Shown: positions 29,646 to 39,762 of the stretch, one piece after another | Numbering within the stretch: the stretch's first letter is position 1 | Layout of the letters: each line of letters opens with the position of its first letter | From: Bacillota bacterium | Lineage (GTDB): Bacteria > Bacillota > Dethiobacteria > DTU022 | Assembly: GCA_030611385.1 (NCBI GenBank) | Contig: JAUWPV010000008.1 | Coordinates: 1-64,000 of the forward strand | Direction: 5' to 3' | DNA length: 64,000 nt | The notes under the pieces: model-generated | The model's input: the letters and a program-made list of their open reading frames with translations, nothing else | Databases searched by the model: none | What the model was told of the DNA's origin: nothing | Program-made: the position numbers and the translations under genes

Positions 29646-30643
29646 TATTTCTGCTCGCGGCGGTAATGCCCGGAGCGCCCTCCCTTCTTCTCCACTAAGC
29701 GGATATTTTGGATCACCATATTTTTATCGATTGCTTTGCACATATCGTAGATGGTCAGGGCAGCCACGCTTACCCCGGTCAGCGCCTCCATTTCGACCCC
29801 GGTCTGCCCGGTCAGTTTGACCCTGACCCCGATCTCAACTTTCGCTTCTTTACCTTCAACGGTTTCGAAATCGACCGCAACTCCGGATATGCCCAGCGGA
29901 TGGGCCATTGGGATTAACCGGCCAGTCTCTTTCACGGCCATGACTGCTGCCACCTGGGCTACTCCGAAGATATCGCCCTTGGCTATGCTGCCGGCCAAAA
30001 TGCGGGCCAAAGTAGTGGGGGCCATAGAAATTTCACCCCGGGCGTAGGCTTCGCGCAGAGTCTGTCTTTTTGCCGTGACATCGACCATTCGCGGTCTTCC
30101 CGCCTGGTCGAAATGGGTCAGGTCGTCGGCGGAGGCAGCAGATTCCGGCCTGGAGACAAAATAGCGCTCACAGATAAAATCGGACAGGGCGGCGCTCTCA
30201 TCAAGGCCGAATACCGGAATGTCGAGGTTTAAATCCACCCGATCGCTGACCACGGCGATTGTATTATCGAGCAACAGCGGTTCGCGGTTTACTGCGCTGC
30301 GCACCACCTCTATCTTCGGATTTTCACTTTTTTTATTGCCTTCGATGATCAGCAGGTCGAGATCCTGAAGCAGCCCGGCAGCAGCATCGATTCCGCTTTT
30401 TGTCTCGCTCGAACCAATTAGAATGTAGCTGTCAGGGGTAGTCATACCGGCCACTTCAGCTCCAGCCCGGGCAAAACGCCAACTGTCTTTGCCGGGCAGA
30501 TCGAGGTCGTAATGCTGAAGATGCCCTTTAAGGGCGGCAACGCGCAACCCGTGTTTTTTCAGCTCGGGCAGCAGCTTTTCGAGAATAGTTGTTTTTCCGG
30601 TTTCCGATTGGGCGGCAACCAGGTTAATCATTACTGGTGGCAA
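29645..30643 (-). CDS. MobB - MoaC fusion protein
   Basis: N-term P-loop-like AAQSETGKTTILEKLLPEL; C-term RMVDVTAKRQTLREAYARGEI...LIPMAHPLGISG...VEMEALTGVSVAALTIYDMCKAIDK. Confidence 0.9.
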   Translation of the reverse strand: MPPVMINLVAAQSETGKTTILEKLLPELKKHGLRVAALKGHLQHYDLDLPGKDSWRFARAGAEVAGMTTPDSYILIGSSETKSGIDAAAGLLQDLDLLIIEGNKKSENPKIEVVRSAVNREPLLLDNTIAVVSDRVDLNLDIPVFGLDESAALSDFICERYFVSRPESAASADDLTHFDQAGRPRMVDVTAKRQTLREAYARGEISMAPTTLARILAGSIAKGDIFGVAQVAAVMAVKETGRLIPMAHPLGISGVAVDFETVEGKEAKVEIGVRVKLTGQTGVEMEALTGVSVAALTIYDMCKAIDKNMVIQNIRLVEKKGGRSGHYRREQK

Positions 30644-30656
30644 ACCAACACCTCCT

Positions 30657-31652
30657 TTACCCTCCTGTTTTAGACATTCCGCGCATTGTTCCCGGTTTTA
30701 CCGAACCGCAGATGCCGTCTGGGGCCATCTGGTGTTCGACCGGTTTACTGCTCAACACTTCTCTGATCAGCGCCTGCAGGGCTTCTTTGTTGCCCAGCAC
30801 CGGCCGGACTGGTTTTTCATCCTGCCAGTAGAGACAGGCCTTCAGGTTTCCCTCTGCCGTCAGGCGCAGGCGGTTACAGGAGTCACAAAAATGTTTGCTG
30901 ATCGGGTGAATCAGGCCAACTGTCCCTTTACTGCCCGGAATGGTATATGATTCGGCCGGGCCGGCCCCTCCCGGCAGCGGAACCGGCGATAAAGACAGCC
31001 CGGCGTTTTTAGCAACCTCTTCGATGTAACCAAGTGACAGGTAATGGTTACGGTAGCCCCGGTCGTGGTCACCGATCGGCATATATTCGATGAAGCGCAC
31101 GTGCAGCTCTTTTTCCAGAGTCATCTGCAAAAAATCGAGTGCTTCCCGCTCGTTGATTCCTTTCATCAACACGATATTCAGTTTAACCGGCTTCAGATCG
31201 TGTTCCAGGGCTGCTTCGATCCCGTCCAAAACCGGCTGCAGTTCCCCACAGCGGGTAATCCGTTTATATTTTTCAGGCTGCAGAGAATCGAGGCTGATAT
31301 TGACCCGGTTCAATCCGGCCTTTTTAAGTTTAGCGGCGAAGCGGGCCAATAAAATGCCGTTGGTGGTCATGGCCAGATCGGTTATACCGGTTATTGAGGT
31401 GATTTCCCTGACCAGCCCGACAATGCCCCTGCGGACCAATGGTTCACCGCCGGTGATCCTGATTTTGCTGATACCCAGCTCTGCTCCGGCGGCAACTACT
31501 TCCAGGATCTCTTCATAGCTGAGGATATCGTCGTGAGGAAGCTGTTCGATGCCTTCATCGCCCATGCAGTACACACAACGCAAGTTACAGCGGTCGGTTA
31601 CCGATATTCTTAAATAATCGTGATTTCTTCCGTGTGCATCGATTAGGGCCAT
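30657..31652 (-). CDS. moaA: GTP 3',8-cyclase MoaA
   Basis: YLRISVTDRCNLRCVYCMGDEG; HFCDSCNRLRLTAEGNLKACLY; start re-set to MALIDAHG with AAGGAG. Confidence 0.95.
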   Translation of the reverse strand: MALIDAHGRNHDYLRISVTDRCNLRCVYCMGDEGIEQLPHDDILSYEEILEVVAAGAELGISKIRITGGEPLVRRGIVGLVREITSITGITDLAMTTNGILLARFAAKLKKAGLNRVNISLDSLQPEKYKRITRCGELQPVLDGIEAALEHDLKPVKLNIVLMKGINEREALDFLQMTLEKELHVRFIEYMPIGDHDRGYRNHYLSLGYIEEVAKNAGLSLSPVPLPGGAGPAESYTIPGSKGTVGLIHPISKHFCDSCNRLRLTAEGNLKACLYWQDEKPVRPVLGNKEALQALIREVLSSKPVEHQMAPDGICGSVKPGTMRGMSKTGG

Positions 31653-31677
31653 CGCCTGTACTCCTTTTGTTTTTCTT

Positions 31678-33576
31678 TCATTCGATGATCTGTCCGGCAT
31701 CACGCATACTGTAGCCGCCCATTGCTTCGACCTGCCGGTGAAAAGTGGGGTCGGTGATGATCTCCAGCAGTAGCTTTGCCGCGGGGCTGTTGTAGAATGA
31801 ATCACTCAACAGCAGGTCGTAACGCTCCTCGACCAGGGGGATAAAATCGAGGTCGAAAGCCCTGGCTGCCGGTAAAATGCCCAGGCCGACCTGGGCAGTA
31901 CCGGCAGCGACAGCGGCAGCGACATTCAAATGGGTATATTCTTCACGCGCATAACCGTAAATCTGGTCTGGTGAAAGCCCCGCTTCCCGGAGCAGGTGGT
32001 CGAAGAGCAGGCGGGTGCCCGCCCCCTTTTGGCGGTTGATAAAACTGAGTTTTAAGTCAGCCAGCTGGCCGATCATTTTTATTCCGTCGGGATTGCCCGC
32101 CGGTACTATCCAGCCTTGCATCCGGTAGGTCAGGTTAACCAGGTGCAGTTTTTTATGCGGGAAGAGTTTCCTGATATAAGGGCGGTTATATTCTTTTGTT
32201 TCGGGGTCGAAAAGATGTACTCCGGCCAGATGAGTTTGACCGCGCCCCACGGCGGTAATCCCGCTCATACTGCCCAGATGAGTTGAAGAAAGGTTCATCT
32301 GTGGGTTGCGCTCCTTTATGGCTGTGGCCAGAAGATCGATGATCAGGTCGTGACTGCCGGCAGCCAGCAGGTTGCAGCGCAGTTGACTCTGCGGACGGTA
32401 AAGTTCAATCTCCACTGTTTCATCCTGCTCGAAACCGAGCAAGTTGGCCGGAATCACCAGCAGTCCGTCGGCCCGCACCAGCGACATCGTTATTCCGGCC
32501 CCCCGGGTCAAGGGGTTGGCGATATAGCGGCCGTCCACAAAGCCGACTGTCATCCGCACGAACTCCTCGACACCAATTTCTGAAACAACTCTACGGCCCA
32601 GAATTACCGGCAGCTTGTCGCGCTGCGGCAGAGGCAACCCCAGGCAGCGGAAGATCAGCGGCTGTACGAACCATTCCAGGCTCAGGTAAGCGGAAACAGG
32701 GTAACCCGGCAGGCCGATTACCGGCTTATTGCGGGCCTGTCCCAGAATCGTCGGTTTTCCTGGCCGGGTAGCCACTCCGTGTATAAAAACCTCTCCCAGA
32801 TCCTCAATAGCAGTGCAGGTGTAATCTTTTTCTCCGGCAGAGGAGCCGGCATTGATGATAACCAGGTCGGATATTTCTAAAGCAGCGCTGATCGCTTCTT
32901 TAATTTGATCGGGGTCGTCCGGAACAATGGAATGAATAGAGGGTTCAGCGCCCCATTCTTGCAGATAGGCGGCGATAACCGTGCTATTAAAATCGGGAAC
33001 ACTACCTTTTCCCCTTTCCCCGCCGGGATCGACTATTTCTGAACCGCTGGGGATGATCGCTGCTTTCGGTTTAGCCAGCAACCTGACTGTGGTTATACCT
33101 CCGGCCAAGAGGGCGCCGAGATCCGGCGGTCTCAGGCGGTGCCGGGCAGGGACAATCAGCTCGCCGGCGACAACATCTTCACCCACGGCGCGAACATGCT
33201 GCCAGGGGGTGGCCGGGGCCAGAATTTCTACGCGGTTATCTTCAAGAAACTGAAGTTCTTCTATTTTTATTACAGCATCAAAACCGGCCGGAAGAACTCC
33301 CCCGGTATTGATATTACAGTAGTCTTCTACCGGATCTAATACGAGCGGATTCTGGTCGGATGCTCCAAAAGTTTTCTCAGCCCGTATAGCGATTCCGTCC
33401 ATGGCGGCGGCGTGGTAACCGGGCATCGACAGGCGGGCAAAGACCGGTTCGGCCGTGACACGGCCCAACGATTTCGCCACCGCTTCAGTTTCGATGCGGC
33501 GGGGTATCTCTACCCCACTCAAAAACTTCTCCAGCGCTTCCTGTCGGGGGGTATTGCTCAGGTAGATTTTACGCAC
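31678..33576 (-). CDS. MoeA-like molybdopterin biosynthesis protein with C-terminal PBP-like domain
   Basis: MoeA signatures (INAGSSAGEKDYT, VIGLPGYPVSAYLS) followed by FINRQKGAGTRLLFDHLLREAGL...VAAAVAAGTAQVGLGILPAA; GTG start after AGGAGG. Confidence 0.9.
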   Translation of the reverse strand: MRKIYLSNTPRQEALEKFLSGVEIPRRIETEAVAKSLGRVTAEPVFARLSMPGYHAAAMDGIAIRAEKTFGASDQNPLVLDPVEDYCNINTGGVLPAGFDAVIKIEELQFLEDNRVEILAPATPWQHVRAVGEDVVAGELIVPARHRLRPPDLGALLAGGITTVRLLAKPKAAIIPSGSEIVDPGGERGKGSVPDFNSTVIAAYLQEWGAEPSIHSIVPDDPDQIKEAISAALEISDLVIINAGSSAGEKDYTCTAIEDLGEVFIHGVATRPGKPTILGQARNKPVIGLPGYPVSAYLSLEWFVQPLIFRCLGLPLPQRDKLPVILGRRVVSEIGVEEFVRMTVGFVDGRYIANPLTRGAGITMSLVRADGLLVIPANLLGFEQDETVEIELYRPQSQLRCNLLAAGSHDLIIDLLATAIKERNPQMNLSSTHLGSMSGITAVGRGQTHLAGVHLFDPETKEYNRPYIRKLFPHKKLHLVNLTYRMQGWIVPAGNPDGIKMIGQLADLKLSFINRQKGAGTRLLFDHLLREAGLSPDQIYGYAREEYTHLNVAAAVAAGTAQVGLGILPAARAFDLDFIPLVEERYDLLLSDSFYNSPAAKLLLEIITDPTFHRQVEAMGGYSMRDAGQIIE

Positions 33577-33621
33577 GGGATACCTCCTAAACCGATCTCT
33601 CAAATATTTTTTGTATTAACT

Positions 33622-34848
33622 TCATTCCCAAAGCTTTATTTCCACCAGTTCTCCGGCGCCCAGGCCTTCTTTGGCTGCCGGGATGATCAGCAAGCCGTCT
33701 GCTTCGGCCAGAGGGCGCAGCAGACCGGATCTTCCAAAAACGGGATGAGCCGTCCATCCAGCGACGCCTGCTTCCAGCCTGACTCGCACATAGTCTGTGC
33801 GGCCCGAGCGCGAAGACACGTTGCGGGCCAGGATTGCTTTAACCGTTGGGATAAACGTTATTTCTTTCCGTCCGGCCAGGCGATCGATAACGGCTCGGCC
33901 GAAGATAGCGAAAATATTCAGGGCCGAGACAGGGTGGCCCGGCAGCCCGAGTACAGGTTTGCCATCGCAGTTGGCCAGCAGGGTCGGTTTACCCGGTTGA
34001 ATGGCTATCCCTTCGACCAGCAGTCCCGGTTTGCCCAGCTCCTGCATCGTGCGGGCGGTATAATCGCGGCTGCCGACCGAGCTGCCCCCGGAGAAGACAA
34101 GAAAATCTACTTCTTCAAGCATGGCACGGCTCTGCCCGAGAAAGGTTTCAAACCGGTCGGGCAAAATGCCCCCGTATTTTACAGCAGCTCCATACTGCCC
34201 GGCCAGATAAATCAGGGCCGGGGCATTGCTATCCCTGACTTTTCCCAATTCAAGCTCACGGCTGTTGTAATCTACCAGCTCGTCACCGCTGGAAAAAAAA
34301 CCGACAACTGGCTGACGGTGCACAGCCACGATATTAATACCGAGTGAAGCGAACAGGCCAATTTCCGGCGCCCGCAGGCGGTGACCTTCGGGGAGGGCGA
34401 CAGTCTCCTTTTTAAGATCCTCGCCGCGGTGAATGACATTTTCACCCGGTGCAACTTGGCGGAAGCTCTGAACCATAGCACCGGTAATATCTGTATCTTC
34501 AACCATGATCACGGCATCGGCGTCCTTGGGAAGCATCCCGCCGGTATGAATTAAGCAGCACTGGCTGTTACTGAGTGACGGAGCGGTTTTGCCCATCAGC
34601 ACTTCTCCGACAGATTTAAATATAGCCGGTATTCCTTCACCTGCCCCGAAAGTATCCCGAGCGGCGACCGCATAGCCGTCAACCGTTGAGCGGTTAAAGC
34701 CGGGAACGTCCTCGGGAGCATAAACAGTTTTAACCAGGCAGCGTCCGCCAGCCTGAGTCAGGGGCAGTTTTTCGCTTTCCAGCGGCTTGAACTGTTCGGT
34801 AACCAGTTTCAAAACCCGATCAGGGTCAGTGACCTGCATCAGCTTCAT
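33622..34848 (-). CDS. moeA: Molybdopterin molybdenumtransferase MoeA
   Basis: FNRSTVDGYAVAARDTFGA, MVEDTD, FSGGSSVGSRDYT, VLGLPGHPVSALNIF. Confidence 0.93.
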   Translation of the reverse strand: MKLMQVTDPDRVLKLVTEQFKPLESEKLPLTQAGGRCLVKTVYAPEDVPGFNRSTVDGYAVAARDTFGAGEGIPAIFKSVGEVLMGKTAPSLSNSQCCLIHTGGMLPKDADAVIMVEDTDITGAMVQSFRQVAPGENVIHRGEDLKKETVALPEGHRLRAPEIGLFASLGINIVAVHRQPVVGFFSSGDELVDYNSRELELGKVRDSNAPALIYLAGQYGAAVKYGGILPDRFETFLGQSRAMLEEVDFLVFSGGSSVGSRDYTARTMQELGKPGLLVEGIAIQPGKPTLLANCDGKPVLGLPGHPVSALNIFAIFGRAVIDRLAGRKEITFIPTVKAILARNVSSRSGRTDYVRVRLEAGVAGWTAHPVFGRSGLLRPLAEADGLLIIPAAKEGLGAGELVEIKLWE

Positions 34849-34865
34849 CAAAGCACCTCTGCACA

Positions 34866-34905
34866 AATAAATAAGCCGCATCCTCCCGAACAGGGAGACG
34901 CGGCC
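34866..34905 (-). terminator. Expression-platform hairpin of Moco riboswitch
   Basis: On the minus strand: GCCGCGTCTCCC-tgtt-CGGGAGGATGCGGC followed by TTATTTATTT, just upstream of moeA. Confidence 0.6.
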
Positions 34906-35014
34906 TGATGGCATAGTCTCCTTTCCAAGCACGGGAGGCGGGGGGATTTCTCCCCCAGCCCAGGCCTTCCACCATAGCTTAACTAAGCATTAGGTGATCA
35001 GGCTCGGAGTCTGC
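34900..35014 (-). promoter_or_regulatory. Moco (molybdenum cofactor) riboswitch aptamer
   Basis: On the minus strand: ACTCCGAGCC...GCCTCCCGTGCTTGGAAAGGAGACTATGCCATC, matching the Moco RNA motif core; precedes a Moco operon. Confidence 0.88.
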
Positions 35015-35130
35015 TATTGCTTTTACAGCAGTATTATATCATATCTTCATTATTGTTGCTGGAAGATAACGAGAAATTTAGATATAAATGATCCCTGCAG
35101 AATAACCGGACGGTCTATATTCGAAGGTCT

Positions 35131-35661
35131 TTAATAGGGGAAAAGGAGCAGGCCGAGAATGGCTCCGGCAGCGATAAAATAGAGCGGGCTGACCGGGCGC
35201 AGCAGGCTGACAATCAGCAGCGCGGTAAAGATTAAAGCCGTCGGAATATCAATAATTGCGGTCTGTCCCAGGTTAAAGGAGGCGAGCAAAATCAGGGCCA
35301 CCAGCGCGGAACGCAGACCGTTTATAAAGCTTTCCGCTCTGGGATTATGAATAAGTTTGTTTAAAAGGCGCGAAAACAGCAGTAATAAAACCAGCGAAGG
35401 GGTAATTACGCCCAGAGTTGTGATCAGTGAACCGGTTACACCGGCCAGGCGGTAACCGATAAAGGTGGCTGCATTGATCGAGACCGGCCCGGGGGTCATT
35501 TCAGCCACGGCGATGATATCGAGGAATTCAGCAGGACTCAGCCAGTTGTGGGAGTTGATTACTTCCGCTTCCATCAGCGGGATCATGGCATAACCGCCGC
35601 CGATGGTAAAGAGGCCTATCTTCAAAAAAGTCCAGTACAGTAAAAGTAAAATAGATAGCAT
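35131..35661 (-). CDS. chrA: Chromate transporter, half-size ChrA
   Basis: FLKIGLFTIGGGYAMIPLMEAEVI; EFLDIIAVAEMTPGPVSINAATFIGYRLAG. Confidence 0.9.
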   Translation of the reverse strand: MLSILLLLYWTFLKIGLFTIGGGYAMIPLMEAEVINSHNWLSPAEFLDIIAVAEMTPGPVSINAATFIGYRLAGVTGSLITTLGVITPSLVLLLLFSRLLNKLIHNPRAESFINGLRSALVALILLASFNLGQTAIIDIPTALIFTALLIVSLLRPVSPLYFIAAGAILGLLLFPY

Positions 35662-36230
35662 CAGTTATATTGCCTCCTGCAGACCGCCAGCCCGGCCAGC
35701 CCGCCTGCCAGCAGCACAACAATCGGGTGGATCCGGGTTATTATGGCAATAGCCAGCAGTACTGCGCATAGAATAATCCCGATCCAGCCGTGCAGGATAT
35801 CACGGCCCATCTTGATTGCCGCAGTGGCAATCAGGGCTACTATGGCTGGTCTGAGCCCATAGAAAACTGCTTGTACGTAAATATTGTCACGGAATAGCGG
35901 ATAGAAAAAGGCGGCAATAGCCAGCAGAATTACAACCGAGGGGGTGGTAACCCCCAAAGCGGCGACCAGGCCGCCGACAGTACCGCGTAGGCGGATACCG
36001 ATTTGAATGGCGCTGTTTAATGCCAGTTGGCCGGGCATGCCCTGGGTGATTATCAGAATATCGGAGAAGCAGGCCGGGCTGACCCATTTACGGCGTTCGA
36101 CCACCTCCTGCTGAATTACCGGCAAGATGGCGTAACCGCCCCCGAAAGTAAAAGCGCCCACTTTTAGAAACGTGAGCAGAATAGACCACAGCGACTCGGT
36201 TTTTAAAGTATCAGATTCATGGGTCGGCAA
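35661..36230 (-). CDS. chrA: Chromate transporter, half-size ChrA
   Basis: FLKVGAFTFGGGYAILPVIQQEVVERRKWV; ILIITQGMPGQLALNSAIQIG. Confidence 0.9.
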   Translation of the reverse strand: MPTHESDTLKTESLWSILLTFLKVGAFTFGGGYAILPVIQQEVVERRKWVSPACFSDILIITQGMPGQLALNSAIQIGIRLRGTVGGLVAALGVTTPSVVILLAIAAFFYPLFRDNIYVQAVFYGLRPAIVALIATAAIKMGRDILHGWIGIILCAVLLAIAIITRIHPIVVLLAGGLAGLAVCRRQYN

Positions 36231-36290
36231 TGGCGGCGCCTCGCTTTGTGCAGCGGATTCAAGATATTATTCCAGTTTTACTATCCCAGG

Positions 36291-36791
36291 TTACTTTACC
36301 CGGTAATGATTATAGTTATAAGCAGGCGGCTCGCCCATTTTCTCCAGTTCTTCAAAAACGCGCATCACTGACTGCAGTGAAACGATCAGGTTTTCACGCT
36401 CGGTTGGTTCAAGATGTTGAGACAGGTTATTGAAACGGTATGAACGTCTTTCAAAGACCAGGCGCGATAGCTGCCGGCCGTAAGCAGTCAGCATTACCCG
36501 CACGACCCGGCGATCTTTATCGTCTCCGCGCCGTTTGACCAGATTAAGGTTGACCAGGCGGTTGACCAGGCGGGTGGCCGCGCTTTCGGCCAGGTAGATC
36601 TCGGAGCTCAGCTTGCCCATGGTCAGGTCATCGTTAAAATATAGCACCAGCAGAGCGTTAATCTGACTCGGAGTGATCCCCAGTCCGGTCAGTTCACGGT
36701 TTTCTTCGGTGCTCAGGTAATACATTAATTTAGGGAAAATAGCCTGAATGGCTGCAGTAAACTTATCGGCGTCACGGTATTGATTGCTCAC
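36291..36791 (-). CDS. MarR family transcriptional regulator
   Basis: ITPSQINALLVLYFNDDLTMGKLSSEIYLAESAATRLVNRLVNLNLVKRRGDDKDRRVVRVMLTAYG winged helix. Confidence 0.88.
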   Translation of the reverse strand: MSNQYRDADKFTAAIQAIFPKLMYYLSTEENRELTGLGITPSQINALLVLYFNDDLTMGKLSSEIYLAESAATRLVNRLVNLNLVKRRGDDKDRRVVRVMLTAYGRQLSRLVFERRSYRFNNLSQHLEPTERENLIVSLQSVMRVFEELEKMGEPPAYNYNHYRVK

Positions 36792-37097
36792 AGCATTTGC
36801 TCCTCATTGCCGCGGAACTGTCTATCCGCAGATGAACTTGATCATAGGTTAGGTGATTTACATAAATCTGTCAAGTTTCTCTCTGGCCGTTGACAGTTTC
36901 TCTCTGGGGATTGTTTCCGAAGGTCTATTTTACTGCCTGTTATAGTTTAAGATAAATGACTTCAATTTGTGCAGCAATTGTTAGGCGTTCGACTATTTGA
37001 TATACTTTATTCAGAAATCTAACCATACGGCCGGAACGCAGGCGGTCTTACCACCCTTACCGTTCTGGCTCTCAGACAGAAGGCAGGTGTTTGATCA

Positions 37098-37922
37098 GTG
37101 CTTTCGATGATCGGTATCGCCCCGCACCCCCCGATAATTATTCCGGCAATCGGCCGTGGCGAGCTGAGTAAAGCCCGGGCGACCGTTGAAGGTATGAAAC
37201 TGCTGAGCAGTCGTATCAAGAAAGCGGCTCCGGAACTGCTAATTGTGATCACCCCGCACGGCCAGGTATTCAGGGAAGGGCCGGCAGTGTTGACCCAGGG
37301 ACACCTGAGCGGCGATTTTGGCCAGTTCGGTTTTCCCGATATCCGGATCGAATTTCAGACCGACCTTAAGCTTGTTGAACTGCTCGAACAGGAAACAAAG
37401 TCCGAACCCCGGCAGCCGATTTTTGTAGATGACCAGAAACACTTTAGCCGCAGCGGCCAGGTACTCGATCACGGGGCCATGGTTCCGCTCTACTACCTGC
37501 AGGAGGCCGGAGTAAGAGTTCCCGGTCTGCACATCACCTTTGGTTTTAACCCCTATCGCCAGCTATACCAGTTCGGCCGCACCTTGCGGCAGGCTGTTGA
37601 CAGAAGAGAAATGACAACGGTGGTAGTAGCCAGCGGCGATCTTTCGCACCGACTTATTCCCGGTGCACCGGCCGGCTACAGTCCGCGTGGCGCCGAATTC
37701 GATCAACTTTTAGTAGATCTGCTGCGTGACGGCCGCGTTGAAGATATCCTTGGACTTGATTCGCAGCTGATCAACGAGGCCGGTGAATGTGGCCTGCGCT
37801 CTTTTGTTATTGCTCTCGGTATGCTGGATGGCGAAACTTTTAAAACCGAAATAATATCGTATGAAGGGCCTTTTGGTGTCGGCTACCTGGTTGCTGCTCT
37901 TCATCCAACTCAGATCAGTTAA
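37098..37922 (+). CDS. Class III extradiol dioxygenase-like protein (LigB/Memo superfamily, AMMECR1-associated)
   Basis: IGIAPHPPIIIPAIG, VVVASGDLSHRL, DHGAMVPLYYL; next to AMMECR1 and radical SAM genes. Confidence 0.82.
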   Translation: MLSMIGIAPHPPIIIPAIGRGELSKARATVEGMKLLSSRIKKAAPELLIVITPHGQVFREGPAVLTQGHLSGDFGQFGFPDIRIEFQTDLKLVELLEQETKSEPRQPIFVDDQKHFSRSGQVLDHGAMVPLYYLQEAGVRVPGLHITFGFNPYRQLYQFGRTLRQAVDRREMTTVVVASGDLSHRLIPGAPAGYSPRGAEFDQLLVDLLRDGRVEDILGLDSQLINEAGECGLRSFVIALGMLDGETFKTEIISYEGPFGVGYLVAALHPTQIS

Positions 37923-37950
37923 ACGCTTCAGGTAAAAGGGGGTCTGGCTA

Positions 37951-38481
37951 ATGAGTGATGCAAGTCCAAAAATGAATCCGGCCGCTCTTGCCCGGAATGT
38001 TTTAAAACACTATCTAGAAAAAGGCCGAATGCCTGAACTGCCTGCCCCGCTGCCTCCGGAGTATCGAGAAAAGACCGGGGCCTTTGTTTCCCTGAAAAAA
38101 AGAGGGAGGCTGCGTGGCTGTATCGGCACCATCGAACCGGTGCGTGAGAACCTGGCCGCTGAAATTGCAGCCAATGCTGTTAGCGCCGCTCTGCGGGATC
38201 CTCGTTTTCCACCGGTGAACCGGGAAGAACTGCCCGAACTCAGCATCTCGGTCGATATATTAAGTCCGCTGGAACGAATCAGCAGTGAAGGAGACCTCGA
38301 TCCCAAAAAATATGGTGTAATGGTTTGCAGTGGCTTGCACAGTGGCCTGCTGCTGCCTGATCTGGAAGGGATTAACACCGTCAGCGAACAGATCAGAATA
38401 GCTTGTCAGAAAGCTGGTATCGAGCCGGGTGAGCCGGTTGAACTCTACCGCTTCAAGGTTACCCGTTACAGAGAGAAATAA
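37951..38481 (+). CDS. amrA: AMMECR1 domain protein (AmmeMemoRadiSam system protein A)
   Basis: GAFVSLKKRGRLRGCIGTIEPVRENLAAEIAANAVSAALRDPRFPPV. Confidence 0.93.
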   Translation: MSDASPKMNPAALARNVLKHYLEKGRMPELPAPLPPEYREKTGAFVSLKKRGRLRGCIGTIEPVRENLAAEIAANAVSAALRDPRFPPVNREELPELSISVDILSPLERISSEGDLDPKKYGVMVCSGLHSGLLLPDLEGINTVSEQIRIACQKAGIEPGEPVELYRFKVTRYREK

Positions 38482-38625
38482 CCGCGGTCAGGGGACCGGT
38501 TCCCCGGCCCGGTTGTTGTTAGCAAAGTATCCAGGCAATACTGAGAATCCGGGAAATCGTGATTGCCGGGCGCAGTTTTAGTGTAGCAATGTATCCATAA
38601 ACAATTTGGCCGGGAGAGAATAGCA

Positions 38626-39633
38626 TTGCAGAAAGCTATGTTTTATATAAAAGAAGGAAATCGGGTCCGCTGCCTGCTTTGCCCCCACCGCTGCCTGCTC
38701 GGCGAAGGCCAGGTCGGCAGTTGCGGTGTACGCCAGGTCGAGGAGGGAGAGCTTTTAACATGCAATTACGGTTGCCTGGCAGCAGCCCACTGGGATCCTG
38801 TTGAAAAAAAACCGCTCTACCACTATTATCCGGGCCGCTCGATCTTGTCATTAGGCACCTTCGGCTGCAACCTGCACTGCACTTTCTGTCAGAACTGGTC
38901 CCTGGCCCGCGGCAAGCCGGATCAGTGTGTGGATCTGGTCAGCCCTGCCGCAGTTCTGGCCATGCTGGAAAGTGAAGGAGGCCCGGATGAAATCCTGGGT
39001 GTGGCCTATACTTATAATGAACCGCTGATCTGGTATGAATTCGTCTATGACACCGCCCGCTTGCTTCATGAGCATGGCTATAAAAATGTTTTGGTGACCA
39101 ACGGCTATATCGACTGTGAGCCACTGGAAGAGCTTTTACCGTATATCGATGCCATGAATATTGATGTCAAGGGTTTTACTGATTCCTTTTACCAGCAGTA
39201 CTGCCGTGGCAATAAAGAACCGGTATTAAGAACAGTCGAAACAGCGGTGCAGGTATGCCATGTTGAAATCACCTGTTTGTTGATCCCGACCCTGAATGAT
39301 AGTACTGCCGAACAGGAAGAACTGGCCAGCTGGCTGGGTGATCTCAGTCCCGACCTGGTCCTGCATTATTCCCGCTATTTTCCCCACTATAAGCTTGACC
39401 TGTCACCGACCCCGCTGAAGGTAATGGAACAGGCCCGGGTAATAGCTCAAAAACATTTGCATTATGTTTTTCTGGGCAATCTGGAATTGCCTGGTTCTGC
39501 TGATACAATTTGCCCAAACTGCGGTAATCTCCTGATCACTCGCAGTGGTTACCGGGTCAGGCTGATCGGTCTTGATGGGGTGCACTGCAATCGTTGCCAC
39601 AACCGGATTAGTATTATTCAGCCCGATCTATAA
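38626..39633 (+). CDS. amrS: AmmeMemoRadiSam system radical SAM enzyme
   Basis: RCLLCPHRCLLGEGQVGSCGVRQ; LGTFGCNLHCTFCQNWSLARG. Confidence 0.93.
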   Translation: MQKAMFYIKEGNRVRCLLCPHRCLLGEGQVGSCGVRQVEEGELLTCNYGCLAAAHWDPVEKKPLYHYYPGRSILSLGTFGCNLHCTFCQNWSLARGKPDQCVDLVSPAAVLAMLESEGGPDEILGVAYTYNEPLIWYEFVYDTARLLHEHGYKNVLVTNGYIDCEPLEELLPYIDAMNIDVKGFTDSFYQQYCRGNKEPVLRTVETAVQVCHVEITCLLIPTLNDSTAEQEELASWLGDLSPDLVLHYSRYFPHYKLDLSPTPLKVMEQARVIAQKHLHYVFLGNLELPGSADTICPNCGNLLITRSGYRVRLIGLDGVHCNRCHNRISIIQPDL

Positions 39634-39762
39634 TCTTAACTTTTCAGAACTATTGCAGGTATTTACTGTATGAAAAGCGAATAAAATTTTTAACAGTGAA
39701 AAAACAGTAAAAGTCAGGACAGCCTTGATTATTTAAATCTATAAAAGAGGGTTCAGGGGATA

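Noticed and set aside
33412-34347. 311-aa plus-strand ORF antisense to moeA genes
   Set aside because: Fully antisense to two clear MoeA coding sequences; shadow ORF.
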